Source: Thereva unica (taxonomy: Eukaryota > Arthropoda > Insecta > Diptera > Therevidae). Taken from it: a DNA stretch of 64,000 nucleotides. How positions within the stretch are numbered: the stretch's first letter is position 1; each line of letters begins with the position of its first letter. A program made the translations under genes and the position numbers. Positions 33,948 through 44,692 of this stretch are shown here, piece after piece. The DNA is taken from positions 62,001 through 126,000 of the forward strand of contig CATLJY010000091.1 of NCBI GenBank assembly GCA_949987705.1, read 5' to 3'. The notes under the pieces are model-generated. The model was not told the origin of the DNA, did no database searches, and saw only the letters and a list, made by a program, of their open reading frames with translations.

Positions 33948-36900
33948 ATGTCGAAGACTTTGGAGGAATTTATGCAGGACCAATTCTATTTGGGGCAAGA
34001 GATCCAGAGAGTCGTCAGCAATTATAAGAAAGATCCAGCGGACCGAAAAAACAGGGACTATTACCTGGAACGCATCCGGCGGCTAGAAGATAATTGGCTA
34101 TCTTTTGAAAGGAATGACATCAATCTTAAGGAGCTTCCCAATCACGAGACCCATGAATACACGACTAAAAATTATTACACAGCAATCGCCAAGATATTCC
34201 AAGAATATCGGGAGCTGTTTGAGGAAAAGTTGAAGGAATTTCCCAGGCCATCTGCAACACCAACTCCAAGGCAATCTGCAACACCAACACCCAGGCAATC
34301 AAAGGTTCAAATTAATGTGACAAGTCCAACCGAGGCTGAAACTGCAAATACTGAAGAAGTCAAAAGGATGAAGAGGAGGCAGCAATCAGTACTCCAATCC
34401 TTGAATCGCTTAATGCAATCAATTGACAGGAACCAGATGCATGACACGGGTTACTGCAAAGTAAAACTTGAAGCAGTCAAACATTATTGGTCCCAGATTG
34501 AGGAATTAAACAGTAGGCTGTGGGAGTTAGTTGACGATCCAGCCAAAATCCATGACGATACCGATAGTTACATCCAAGCTGAAGAAAATGTGCAGCACCT
34601 ACTCGTAGCATTGACAACCAGATTGCAGGAGCAAAGGCAAGGGGCCAGCAACAGCCAACAATCCAGTCAAGCAAGCTCATTTATGAAACTTCCAAAGATA
34701 GAGCTCCCAAAGTTTGATGGAGATTATCTGAAATGGAAGCAATTTCACGATTTATACACAGAAATGGTGCATAAACAAGCATTGGCCGACTGTCAAAAAA
34801 TGTGGTACCTGAAAGCCAACCTAGTAGGAGAAGCAGAACGTCTAATAAGACATTATTCTTTATCAGAAGAGAACTACACAGCAGCGTGGAGAACACTTCA
34901 AGATCGCTACAACAATCCAAGGATACTTGTTGCAGCTCTGGTCAATAAATTGTTATCTCAGCCTTCTCATGCAAACGAATGTGGAACGGCAACATCAGTA
35001 AAGAATCTACATGATATAACCCAAGAATGCCTTCTGGGCTTAGAAAATTTGGGAGTTTCAACTGAAAACTGGGACCCATTACTGCTTCACATCCTGCAGC
35101 GAAAGTTAGACAAGAACACTCATGCAATGTATGAGCAGTCCCTTGCAAATCCAAAGGAGTTAGCATCTTTAAAGGACTTCTTAGCATTCCTTGAAAAACG
35201 TTTCCAGGCGTTGGAGGCCTTAGGCGGAAAAGGGAATGTGAAACCAGAACAGCACAAGAAACCATCAAAGACATTCTCATCACTTGCATCTACAATAACC
35301 CGATGCATTTTATGCAAACAAAACCATCAGCTGTACCAGTGCAAACAGTTCCTGCAAAAAACCCCCAGTGAGAGATTACGCTTAGTGCAAAAAAATAAAT
35401 TGTGCGTGAATTGTCTCAGGAACGGTCACCATTGGACCGATTGCAAATTACGAGCCTGCACCAGATGTACCAAAAAGCATAACACGCTGTTGCATTTAGA
35501 TATTCCCGAGGCTAAGGCCAATGCAAAGCCAACTGATCATAAGGATATAATGAAAACAGAAAGCTTACCTGGATCTAGCAGTAGCACATTATCCTTAACC
35601 ACCAAAAATATGGGTTTTCCAACAGGATATGTCATATTGAGCACAGCACGTGTAAAGTTAATTTCCAATGACGGCCGAACTATAGAATGCCGCGCCATCC
35701 TGGATCCAGGATCACAAATCAATGTTATTACAAAACGATTGATAAAAAAAATGCGTCTAGAGCCAGAAGAAGTTACACTATCAGTAGAAGGCATACAGCG
35801 AGCACCACAAAAGGCCAGAGGACGCATCAACATTATACTAGAATCCAACACTAGCGCTTTTAGTACCAGAATTGAAGCCTTCGTCATGCAGGAAATTACA
35901 TCGTTGCAGCCAACTCAGCAATTAAATTCTACTGAATGGAAGATACCGAACAACGTTAGATTGGCTGATCCCCGATTTGACAAGCCGGCAAAAGTCGATC
36001 TACTGCTTGGTGCAGAACACTTTTTCCAACTGTTGTCAGTAGGACAGATAGACCTAGGACCCAACTTACCAACGCTACAAAATACCTTACTTGGATGGAT
36101 CGTTTCAGGAAAGGTAACCCAACCGAATCAGATAAATTCAGCGAGAGCGATATGTAACATTCTTACTGAAGAAGGAAGGCTCACTGATGTCATCGAAAAA
36201 TTTTGGAAACTGGAGGAAGCAGAGGAATCAACAACTGAAATGAGCGTTGCTGAGAAACGATGTGAAAAATTCTTCAATCAAACCACAAGTCGCTTGAGCA
36301 ATGGACGATTTGTAGTAGCGTTACCATTCTCTCAAGATCCTAAGAGCCTGGGCGAATCCAGAACTGTAGCACTGCGCCGCTTCTATGCGCTCGAAGGGAA
36401 ACTCATGAAAAACAGTCAATTGAGAAAGGAATATGTAGCGTTCATGGAGGAGTATATACAGCTTGGCCACATGCAACTGGCAACCAGTGACAGTCTTCTA
36501 CAACCAAACTATTATCTGCCACACCATAGCGTTCTTAAGCCAGATAGCACCACTACAAAGTTACGAGTAGTGTTTGATGCATCAGCCAAGACAACATCTA
36601 ATAAGTCGTTGAATGATATACTTTATGCTGGGCCGACAGTACAAGATGAACTCTTCTCAATTCTCTTACGGTTTCGACTCCCACGCTTTGTATTCACAGC
36701 CGACATACAGAAAATGTACCGGCAAATAGAAGTGCGCAAGGAAGATCAGCAATTCCAACTTATTTTTTGGAGGAAGGATCCAAATGAGCAAGTGAAATGC
36801 TACCAACTTCGAACAATTACCTATGGTACCACTTCAGCGCCATATTTGGCAACAAGATGTCTTCAAAAGCTCGCAGAAGATCGAAAGGAAGCATATCCAT

Positions 36901-39900
36901 ATGGAGCACAAATCCTCAAACACGATTTCTATGTAGATGATGTAATGACTGGATCAAATAGCGTGGCCGAGCTCTTGCAGAGTCAAAAGGAACTAAACCA
37001 GCTGCTCACAGAAGGCGGGTTTACACTAAGGAAGTGGTGCTCTAATCATGCCAAACTACTAGAGCACATAATGCCGAAAGATCAAGAGATACAACTTGAT
37101 TTCACTAGCAATCAGGAAGATCACGTAAAAACGTTAGGATTAATTTGGTTTCCAAAGAACGACGAATTTAGTATATCAGTGTCCAAAAATGACGCCAACC
37201 GAGTAACAAAACGGACCGTTGCATCAGACTTAGCAAAAATATTTGACCCATTAGGCATGATCGCTCCAGTTGTTGTTAGAGCAAAATTGTTTCTTCAAGA
37301 ACTATGGGAGCTAAAGATGGATTGGGACGCCGCGATTCCGCAAGAACTGTATACCAGATGGATAGAGTTTCGGCAACAACTTCATGCACTAAACGAAATA
37401 AAGATTCCACGACACATTTATGGTCACCGTCTGGTGAAAGATATGCAGCTCCACACTTTTGCAGATGCCTCTGAAAAGGCTTACGGTGCAGCAGTTTACA
37501 TTCGAGCCACTACTCAAGATGAAACGGTACTTTGTCGGCTGTTGTGTGCTAAGTCAAGAGTAGCACCCATAAAGAAAATTACAATTCCGAGACTGGAACT
37601 ATGCGCAGCTAAGTTGGCAGCTGAATTAACTCACCGCGTCAAGAAGGATTTGCATCTGAGAAATAAACCGAGTTATTTGTGGACGGACTCGGAAATTGTA
37701 TTATCATGGTTAAATAGTTCCACGGCAGCGCTACCAACCTTTGTTGCTAACAGAATAGCATCTATTAAAGGTTACTCTATACCAGAACAATGGCGTCATG
37801 TCTCATCAAGGGACAATCCGGCAGACATAGTGTCAAGAGGTCTATCACCAGAACGCATGCAAAATTGTACACTGTGGTTTTATGGACCACTCTTTTTACA
37901 TGGGAAGACGGAAGTTTGGCCACCAGCGTTCAAACTACAAGAACCGATGACTGAGGTTAGCGTACCAACAGTATCGCTCACTACAACCACACACAACGAT
38001 GCATATTTCGACGTAAGCTGTATAAAACACAATAACTCTTTCCGGAAATTACAGCGAATAACAGCTTACACACTCCGATTCATTAATCGCTGCCAAGGGA
38101 ACCCAAGAGATACGGGCGAAGGAAATGCATTAACTCCTAAGGAACTCGATGAAGCATTATATTTGATCATAAAATCCATGCAGAAGGAGGAGTTCATGTT
38201 GGACATCAACCATTTAAAGCGCCATCAGGAGGTCAACAAAAATAGCCCACTTTGCAGTTTGACACCATTTCTAGATGCAAAGGGAGTAATACGCGTCGGT
38301 GGAAGACTAGAGGCGTCAGGATTATCGTACGACGCAAAACATCCCATGCTGCTGCCTTACGGTCATCCGCTAACACGACTATTATTAACTGATCTTCATA
38401 AGGAAAATTCACACATTGGGCCACAAGGATTACTCGCCACCGTTAGGCAACATTTCTGGCCGATTAAAGGAAAGGCCCTTGCACGAGTTATAGTTCAACA
38501 CTGCATCACATGTACGAGAGCCAAGCCGAAACTATTTCATCAGTTGATGGGTAACATACCTGTGGATCGAGTGCAGCCCACCAGACCATTCATCAATGCC
38601 GGAGTAGACTTTTGCGGGCCAATTTCAATTCACTACAAGTTGAGGGGCAAAAGACCAACAAAAGCTTATATTGCAGTCTTTTGCTGCTTCTCTACCAAGG
38701 CAGTCCATTTCGAGATTGTCTCCGATCTAACAACCGACGCCTTCATTGCAGCACTTAAACGGTTCATCGGTAGGCGAGGACATGTTCAAAATCTCTACTG
38801 CGATAACGCAACCAACTTTGTTGGGGCTAGCAATCAACTAAGTGAGTTGAAGGATGTCATTTATTCGGCTAAAGGCAGAGAAGCCATTACCAGCACCTGC
38901 AGCTCCAAATCCATCAATTTTCGTTTTATACCACCAAGAGCTCCTCACTTCGGCGGACTCTGGGAGGCGGCAGTCAAATCAGCAAAACATTTATTAGTAC
39001 GATCCATGGCAAACGTATCAATGACATATGAGGAATTAGAGACAGCAATGATTGACATTGAAGCAGTGTTAAACTCACGCCCAATAACGCCACTATCTAA
39101 TGATCCAAATGACCTCAGTGCTCTAACTCCTGGTCACTTTCTTATTGGGGAGCCCCTTACAGCAACTGTCGACCAAACTGGAAAGGAGTTACAAGGAAGT
39201 TTACAGAATAGGTGGAAAATGTTAACACACCTCAAGCAAAATTTCTGGAACAGGTGGTCACAAGAGTATCTGAGCGAACTGCAGCATCGTTATAAATGGA
39301 ATACACGGCTCAATAACGTAAAAACTGGAACGTTAGTTATCTTAAAGGAAGACAACATGCCAATCATGAAGTGGCCACTGGGAAGAATTGTGAAGATTTA
39401 TAAAGGGGAGGATGATTGTGTGCGCGTAGTAGATGTGAAAACCGCTTCAGGCATCTTTAAAAGAGCAATACACAGACTGGCCCCACTCTTAATGACAGAA
39501 GATGATGAAAAACGTGATGACGAAGACCCCTTCGGATCAAGTCAACAAAACGAAGAGAACGAACCAGAAGAGACACCAAGTAAAAGGGTACGGCGAACAA
39601 CATCACCATCCATACTAACGCTTTTGGCAATATGCTTGATCCTACCAATCATTATGGCATCCAATATAGAAGTTAAACGTTTTAAGGAGCATCATGGATT
39701 AAAGTTTGAAAACGTCGGCAAAGTTGGCTTAACATCAAGACAATGGGACATCATCGTATACTTTGATCTGCAACCATTACAGTCACAGTACGAAATTTTC
39801 CTCAAGGGGCTTACAACGTTTCACCAACTCTGCAAAGAAATTAATCAAAAGCCAACATGTGAACAAATCATAGGGGAATTTCAACACATTCAGGAAGAAT

Positions 39901-41354
39901 TTGAAGCAAGTGATGAATTGCTCAGTCTACAGCGTAAGCCAAGTAGAATGAAACGAGGAGCGGTGAACTTTGTCGGAAATATGGCAAATGCATTATTTGG
40001 AGTATTGGACAACGACTATGCTGTAAAAATGTCAGAAACCATCGACAATATTCGAACTAATGAGGAGCATCTACTAGCACTAGTGAAGAATCAAACATCC
40101 ATTATAGATTCGACAATTAACGTCATACGAAAGGACCAGTCAACAACAGAGGCAAGATTCAAGAACTTGGAAAACCGATATCAGCAACTTCTCAATACCG
40201 TCCATCCCGACACAGGAGAGACCTATGCATTAAAAATGCAAAACTTAGTGACGTCACTTGCTATACAAATGACGCTACTTACAACGAATTTGCGTCATGT
40301 CCATTCGTTGATCCTGGACATTTTGGCAGACACGCATCATGGAAGACTGAGCCCTCAGATCATATCACCTCGCCAACTGAAGGAGGAGCTTATGACCATT
40401 CGAAGCCACTTGCCACCATCATACAGCCTTCCGACCGATGGCCATAGCATAAGCAGCTTATACCATCTCATCACAGTAGCTGGTTGCAAGACTGACAAAT
40501 ACGTCATTTTTCATCTCAAAATACCGTTACTAAATGCTGATGATTTCGACTTATTTAAGATAACCCCAATCCCCACAGTAGTAAATAACACCTTTGTGGC
40601 TATTCGGACAACTTCAAGGTACCTTGCCATCAACACACTTAGAGACATGTACTGTCCAATGTCAGAAGTCGAGCTAAATCTTTGCTTAGCTATGAGCGAC
40701 AGACGCATATGCCGACTTCAACAACCACTCTACCATCGAGGTGCTGAAATAGGCATGTGTGAAGTGTATCTCCTTAACGAGATGCCCACGTTCTCACAAT
40801 GCCCAGTAGAAATACTACACCAACAACCAATTTGGATTCAACTTGATCATCCCAATGAATGGATATTTGCTATGAAGGAACCAACAGTAACCAATATCGT
40901 GTGCAATGGAGAGCCATCCACCATCACGCTCGAAGGAATCGGTCAACTGAAATTGGAACCAGAATGTATTCTGAAGCAGAAGTTGGCGACTGTTCGAGGG
41001 CACCACAATAACTTCAACAGCACGGCGACAGGTCATATCCGATACTCTAGTACTAAACCGAAAGTACCACATGAAGGGAATTCTGATGCCATCTTCAAGA
41101 TACAACAAGAAACTCTTGATGAAATGCAGCAGCAGCTTGCGCAACAAAATCTAGAGCTGCCTAAGAAAATCGAAGCCCACAATAATCATCACAGCATCAC
41201 CGGCTACCTCAGCATTACATTAGTAGCAGTCTTAATAATAGGAATGTTGGTGCGATATGGGTACATCAGATGCAGACGACCTAAGCGGCCTCAACCTAAA
41301 CCCCGGACGCATGTTGGAGTAAGCGAAGGATTAGACTTTACCGTTGTTGTATAA
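33948..41354 (+). CDS. Gag-Pol-Env polyprotein of the BEL/Pao element
   Basis: One intact 2468-residue frame, starting at an ATG 90 bases after the LTR. Residues about 1-450 are a Gag with a DUF1759-like segment (LPKIELPKFDGDYLKWKQF). Cys/His knuckles lie at about 453-510. A retropepsin-like protease has LDPGSQ (D586). RT has the active site YVDD (995-998). RNase H has FADAS (D1173). Integrase has an H-x4-H...C-x2-C finger (H1484, H1489, C1519, C1522) and the core D1554, D1619, E1673 with D-x53-E. A DUF5641-like end follows. From about 1886 a hydrophobic leader opens an envelope with a furin-like RMKR site (R2003) and a C-terminal membrane segment (about 2419-2438). All key residues are present and no stop or frameshift was seen. 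Separate release or expression of the envelope is not obvious from the sequence. Confidence 0.96.
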   Translation: MSKTLEEFMQDQFYLGQEIQRVVSNYKKDPADRKNRDYYLERIRRLEDNWLSFERNDINLKELPNHETHEYTTKNYYTAIAKIFQEYRELFEEKLKEFPRPSATPTPRQSATPTPRQSKVQINVTSPTEAETANTEEVKRMKRRQQSVLQSLNRLMQSIDRNQMHDTGYCKVKLEAVKHYWSQIEELNSRLWELVDDPAKIHDDTDSYIQAEENVQHLLVALTTRLQEQRQGASNSQQSSQASSFMKLPKIELPKFDGDYLKWKQFHDLYTEMVHKQALADCQKMWYLKANLVGEAERLIRHYSLSEENYTAAWRTLQDRYNNPRILVAALVNKLLSQPSHANECGTATSVKNLHDITQECLLGLENLGVSTENWDPLLLHILQRKLDKNTHAMYEQSLANPKELASLKDFLAFLEKRFQALEALGGKGNVKPEQHKKPSKTFSSLASTITRCILCKQNHQLYQCKQFLQKTPSERLRLVQKNKLCVNCLRNGHHWTDCKLRACTRCTKKHNTLLHLDIPEAKANAKPTDHKDIMKTESLPGSSSSTLSLTTKNMGFPTGYVILSTARVKLISNDGRTIECRAILDPGSQINVITKRLIKKMRLEPEEVTLSVEGIQRAPQKARGRINIILESNTSAFSTRIEAFVMQEITSLQPTQQLNSTEWKIPNNVRLADPRFDKPAKVDLLLGAEHFFQLLSVGQIDLGPNLPTLQNTLLGWIVSGKVTQPNQINSARAICNILTEEGRLTDVIEKFWKLEEAEESTTEMSVAEKRCEKFFNQTTSRLSNGRFVVALPFSQDPKSLGESRTVALRRFYALEGKLMKNSQLRKEYVAFMEEYIQLGHMQLATSDSLLQPNYYLPHHSVLKPDSTTTKLRVVFDASAKTTSNKSLNDILYAGPTVQDELFSILLRFRLPRFVFTADIQKMYRQIEVRKEDQQFQLIFWRKDPNEQVKCYQLRTITYGTTSAPYLATRCLQKLAEDRKEAYPYGAQILKHDFYVDDVMTGSNSVAELLQSQKELNQLLTEGGFTLRKWCSNHAKLLEHIMPKDQEIQLDFTSNQEDHVKTLGLIWFPKNDEFSISVSKNDANRVTKRTVASDLAKIFDPLGMIAPVVVRAKLFLQELWELKMDWDAAIPQELYTRWIEFRQQLHALNEIKIPRHIYGHRLVKDMQLHTFADASEKAYGAAVYIRATTQDETVLCRLLCAKSRVAPIKKITIPRLELCAAKLAAELTHRVKKDLHLRNKPSYLWTDSEIVLSWLNSSTAALPTFVANRIASIKGYSIPEQWRHVSSRDNPADIVSRGLSPERMQNCTLWFYGPLFLHGKTEVWPPAFKLQEPMTEVSVPTVSLTTTTHNDAYFDVSCIKHNNSFRKLQRITAYTLRFINRCQGNPRDTGEGNALTPKELDEALYLIIKSMQKEEFMLDINHLKRHQEVNKNSPLCSLTPFLDAKGVIRVGGRLEASGLSYDAKHPMLLPYGHPLTRLLLTDLHKENSHIGPQGLLATVRQHFWPIKGKALARVIVQHCITCTRAKPKLFHQLMGNIPVDRVQPTRPFINAGVDFCGPISIHYKLRGKRPTKAYIAVFCCFSTKAVHFEIVSDLTTDAFIAALKRFIGRRGHVQNLYCDNATNFVGASNQLSELKDVIYSAKGREAITSTCSSKSINFRFIPPRAPHFGGLWEAAVKSAKHLLVRSMANVSMTYEELETAMIDIEAVLNSRPITPLSNDPNDLSALTPGHFLIGEPLTATVDQTGKELQGSLQNRWKMLTHLKQNFWNRWSQEYLSELQHRYKWNTRLNNVKTGTLVILKEDNMPIMKWPLGRIVKIYKGEDDCVRVVDVKTASGIFKRAIHRLAPLLMTEDDEKRDDEDPFGSSQQNEENEPEETPSKRVRRTTSPSILTLLAICLILPIIMASNIEVKRFKEHHGLKFENVGKVGLTSRQWDIIVYFDLQPLQSQYEIFLKGLTTFHQLCKEINQKPTCEQIIGEFQHIQEEFEASDELLSLQRKPSRMKRGAVNFVGNMANALFGVLDNDYAVKMSETIDNIRTNEEHLLALVKNQTSIIDSTINVIRKDQSTTEARFKNLENRYQQLLNTVHPDTGETYALKMQNLVTSLAIQMTLLTTNLRHVHSLILDILADTHHGRLSPQIISPRQLKEELMTIRSHLPPSYSLPTDGHSISSLYHLITVAGCKTDKYVIFHLKIPLLNADDFDLFKITPIPTVVNNTFVAIRTTSRYLAINTLRDMYCPMSEVELNLCLAMSDRRICRLQQPLYHRGAEIGMCEVYLLNEMPTFSQCPVEILHQQPIWIQLDHPNEWIFAMKEPTVTNIVCNGEPSTITLEGIGQLKLEPECILKQKLATVRGHHNNFNSTATGHIRYSSTKPKVPHEGNSDAIFKIQQETLDEMQQQLAQQNLELPKKIEAHNNHHSITGYLSITLVAVLIIGMLVRYGYIRCRRPKRPQPKPRTHVGVSEGLDFTVVV
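39600..41354 (+). other. envelope region resembling baculovirus F protein
   Basis: After the integrase end, a hydrophobic stretch (LTLLAICLILPIIMA, about residues 1889-1903) can act as a signal peptide, with ATG 39654 as a possible internal start. The ectodomain shows a pattern of the F family (LTSRQWDIIVYFDLQPLQ). A basic RMKR cleavage site is followed by a glycine- and alanine-rich fusion-peptide-like segment (GAVNFVGNMANALFGVLD) and a heptad-like helix. A membrane anchor and basic tail end the protein. This matches class I fusion glycoproteins of baculoviruses and errantiviruses. Function in cell-to-cell transfer is inferred. Confidence 0.85.
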
Positions 41355-41380
41355 TTGAACATCGTTCAAGGCGGGCAGTA

Positions 41381-41979
41381 TGTTTGTACTCATAGTACAA
41401 ATTTAGTATATGTATCATAAAAATCAATCAATCAAAAAAAAAACTTTTTTTGTTATCATAATTTTTCTCATTTTCAAAAGTAAAGACATTTATTATCTTT
41501 AAATTTTCATTTTTCGGCATGTAAGCATGTTAACCAGCAACATTAGAATTTCTGATAAAACATCAAGCCAGACGTAATCTGATCCGTCCGGCCATGAGAA
41601 AATATGCGAAGCGGCTAGATAACGCGAATTTCCATAGAAAATCGGCAGATGCTCAGAAATTCTAATGTTGCACAAAATGCATAGAACATTCTTTTAGCAA
41701 TGTAAGCAGTTTTGTGTATATAAAAGAAATTAATGAATAATTAAAGAGACACAGTTATTAATAAGACTTCAAGCCTTTAATTTCTAATTGTCCTGTGTTT
41801 GGGTGTTTCGCTCAAGCACAAACTTTACAAATCAAATCAACAAAGCAATCGTTGTCAAGGTGAATCACTTTGTCAACATTTTTAAATAACTTTGTCAAGG
41901 TGTAACACCTTGATAATTTAAAAAGGAAACTTTGGACAATCAGTCCACCGGGAAGTAAAAGAACTTCTCGTATTAAACA
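41381..41979 (+). repeat. 3' LTR of the BEL/Pao element
   Basis: 599 bp, same borders and content as the 5' LTR. It is preceded by a purine-rich AAGGCGGGCAG (about 41368-41378) that would prime plus-strand synthesis. Confidence 0.97.
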
Positions 41980-41984
41980 GTGTG
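41980..41984. repeat. target-site duplication, right copy
   Basis: GTGTG follows the 3' LTR and equals the left copy at 33254-33258. Confidence 0.9.
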
Positions 41985-42069
41985 GACCGAAAGGGTCGAA
42001 CCCACATCCCAACTAGTTTTGATTTTTGTTAAAATGAACAAATCATGGAATCTTAAAATAAAGAAATCC

Positions 42070-42480
42070 GCTATTACCCTGTGAGCAAAAGGACACCTGG
42101 GCGATGGTCTACATCACGGATGCTAGAAGAGGAGGATCATGAAGGTACTAGGACTATGGTATACCTTGTGCATTCATATGGATGAGTATGGTATACGGAT
42201 TGCCAAGACAAAGAGGCGGGCTTGGGAATTGGGATGAAAGCCTCGGGTTTTGGTATACAGTTGAGTTTTCTCACCCTAGCTACTGTCTTTAGAGCAGAGA
42301 TCTACGCTATATTGGCATATATGAAAAGTTAACCAAGGTTTAGATCTTTCTCTTTGTCTTATTTGACAGGCAAGTTCTAATCGTTGGACTGAGGTCGATG
42401 GTCTTGAGATCTGGGAGACCGCTTACTGAAACTATGCTCGGGTTTATAGTGTTCTATTACAAGTTCATTAATAATATCTG
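42070..42480 (+). mobile_element. RNase H-like LINE fragment
   Basis: Across several frames the plus strand reads YITDARRGGS and then LGIGMKASGFGIQLSFLTLA and TVFRAEIYAILAY. This resembles the RNase H domain found at the end of I- and Loa-type LINEs. It is heavily decayed and probably belongs to a different element from the R1-like relic next to it. Confidence 0.5.
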
Positions 42481-42599
42481 TACCAGAGTCGTCTACTTCT
42501 GATTTTCATAGATGAAGATAACGTTCTTACAGATTAACCTGAACACCTGTCAAGCGGAACAGGATCAACAGACAGACGGTTTTTAAGGAGAAAATCGTA

Positions 42600-44345
42600 G
42601 TCGCAATCGTCCGCGAGCCGTATAGAAAACTGCACAGCGGCGTCCGAATAGCGGATAGTAGCGGCACGTCAGCATTATGAACGCATGCAAGATACCGTGA
42701 GAAGCCTAGAGAATGGCTTCACACGGGTAAAAGTAGAATACAATTCTACAGCTGCTATGCGGCGCGTCAAGTCTGACACTAGATGAGTACGAGTCAATCT
42801 TGGAGAGGCCCCTGGCATGGCTGGCATACCAAATAAAGTATGTAGCTACGAGACAGCGCCAAACAGGTTCGCTGAAGTCTTCACAGGGGATCTTCCCAGA
42901 GCTGTTTCCATTGTAGCAGAAACTCGTGCTCCTACCGAATCCGAACAAGCCTTTAGGGGACCCATTGTCCTGTAGACCGAAATGTCTCGTTAGTTGCATA
43001 TGCAAACTTTTTGAGCGAGTGATCTGAGACAGAATGCTCTCTAGCCCCGAAAGGGTAGGTGGCCTGTCAGATAAGCAATTTGGCTTCAGAAGGGCAAGGT
43101 CGACGACTGATGCAGGTAACATGGTGGTGGCCATAGAGAAAATTCACTGCTGTGCACTGAGAACCCCCGACGTAAAAAATGCTAGCGATATGGAGCAAAA
43201 TAGTTGAGGCGTTGATCAAGCTTGGTACACCAAAGTACCTAGTGCGGGGCTCCGTCCTGGGAAATGTACAATGATGTATTTGGGGCTTCGCCTTCCAAAG
43301 GAAGCAGTGACGATCAGGTTCACGGAGGACTTCGGGGTAGTGGTAGTAGAAAAACGCTCAGAAGAAAGAATTGTATGCGAACGAAGCGATCTGGGAAATA
43401 GGGGGGATAGAACGCGTCGGACTGCTGAGCACAAAACTGAAGGGGTCCTGATCACCAAACGGAGAAAGCTAGTGTCCGTAAGAAACAAGGTAGGGGAACA
43501 GATCATCCACTCACAGCCCGCTCTGAGATATCTGGGAGTGATAATCGACCGGAGGCTAAACTTCAAAGTGCACCTGGAGGGCACGGCTTACAAGGCGTCT
43601 GCGATCTAGGCAGCACTCGCAAGGATGCTGCCCAACGTTGGAGGCCCTAGGCCGAGTCTTCGCTTCCTATTGGGAAGGGTTGTTAGCTCAGTCCTAATAT
43701 ATGCAGCGCATATGTGGTAGCAGTGTTGTACAGGACTGCAAACAGTAGGAAGAACAGGGCCGAAAAAAGGGTAACTGCACTTCTCACGTGCTGCGCATAC
43801 AGTTTCACGTCCGACGATGCGTCGTGTGTGATAGTGGCGATGATCTCCATAGACATTCTGACGAGAGAAGGCACGCGTCTATTTGACCCAGTATATGGTA
43901 GAGGTATGGCGGCAGAGTGCGCGCTGCTAGTCCGTAAGTGAGTGGCAAATGCAGTGGGACGGGTCTGTCAAGGTTGTTGGACCACAGCCTAATCTTTAAC
44001 GTGGAGATATGGGTTACGAGGGAGCGTTGGGTAGTGAGTTACGTCCTCACACAGTTCCTGAGTTGACTTAGGGGTATAGGAAATCCCTTTTCCGTTTCGG
44101 GCACGATGAATTACCGTTGTGTCCGGTATGCCTAGGGATAGAAGAAGACGCAGGGGACGTCTTCTTTAGCTGCTCGATATTCGCCGATGAATGGGCGGAA
44201 TTAGAAAAAATAGTCGGGGCGCCACTAAAGCCGGAAAACATCCTAGGCCACATGATGAGGTCCGAGGAAGTGTGGAGAAAAGTGGAAGCAGCGCTGAAGG
44301 CCATTCACAGAAAGTTAAAACTAGAAGAAAATGAAAAGAAATAGA
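42600..44345 (+). mobile_element. R1-like LINE relic, copy C
   Basis: The longest copy of the family. 42760-42860 reads GEAPGMAGIPNK, the segment before RT motif 1. 42900-43130, in one frame with stops, reads KLVLLPNPNKPLGDP then CKLFERVI and GLSDKQFGFRRARSTTDA. 43430-43600 reads KTEGVLITKRRKLVSV then ALRYLGVIIDRRLNFKVHLEG. 44110-44330 reads CPVCLGIEEDAGDVFFSCSIFADEW then ILGHMMRSEEVW. The RT active-site block between 43200 and 43270 is missing, and frames shift repeatedly. Minus-strand open frames at 42706-43134 and 43216-43584 are antisense shadows. Confidence 0.8.
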
Positions 44346-44692
44346 GAAAGGTGAAGAAATGTCACGAGAACTAGCAGCTAAACATGGGGTCTGTTGGTAT
44401 GTGGGTCACGTCGCTTACTTTTACCGGCTATGGTAGGAGCGAAGACAAGGAGTTTTTGTAAAGACAAGAGAAAAGCAAAGTTGGCTAGGGGGAGAGATGG
44501 AGACAAGTGGAGTGAATTCGACCAACGGCAGGAGCGGCGGAAATTAGAAAAAAAAAATATAAAATATTATATATATAGTAGTATTAAAGTAGTATATAAG
44601 TAGCTATTAAAGATAATTAATTAGAAAATTAGCTAAAACAAATTAAAATATAACAGTAAATGCAGAGAAAAAAAAAGTTATATATTCATGCT

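Larger units (their letters stand above)
33259..41979 (+). mobile_element. complete BEL/Pao endogenous retrovirus with envelope
   Basis: An 8721-bp element has two 599-bp LTRs (33259-33857, 41381-41979), a perfect 5-bp duplication, a primer-binding region starting at the LTR edge and one long open frame. I found no difference between the LTRs when reading them side by side, so insertion was recent on an evolutionary scale. The domain order gag, protease, RT, RNase H, integrase, with a DUF5641-like end, is that of BEL/Pao. An F-type envelope follows in the same frame. It lies about 24 kb downstream of the disco exon, same strand. Confidence 0.97.

Noticed and set aside
42706..43584. 142- and 122-codon minus-strand frames
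   Set aside because: Antisense to the R1-like copy C; no independent similarity.
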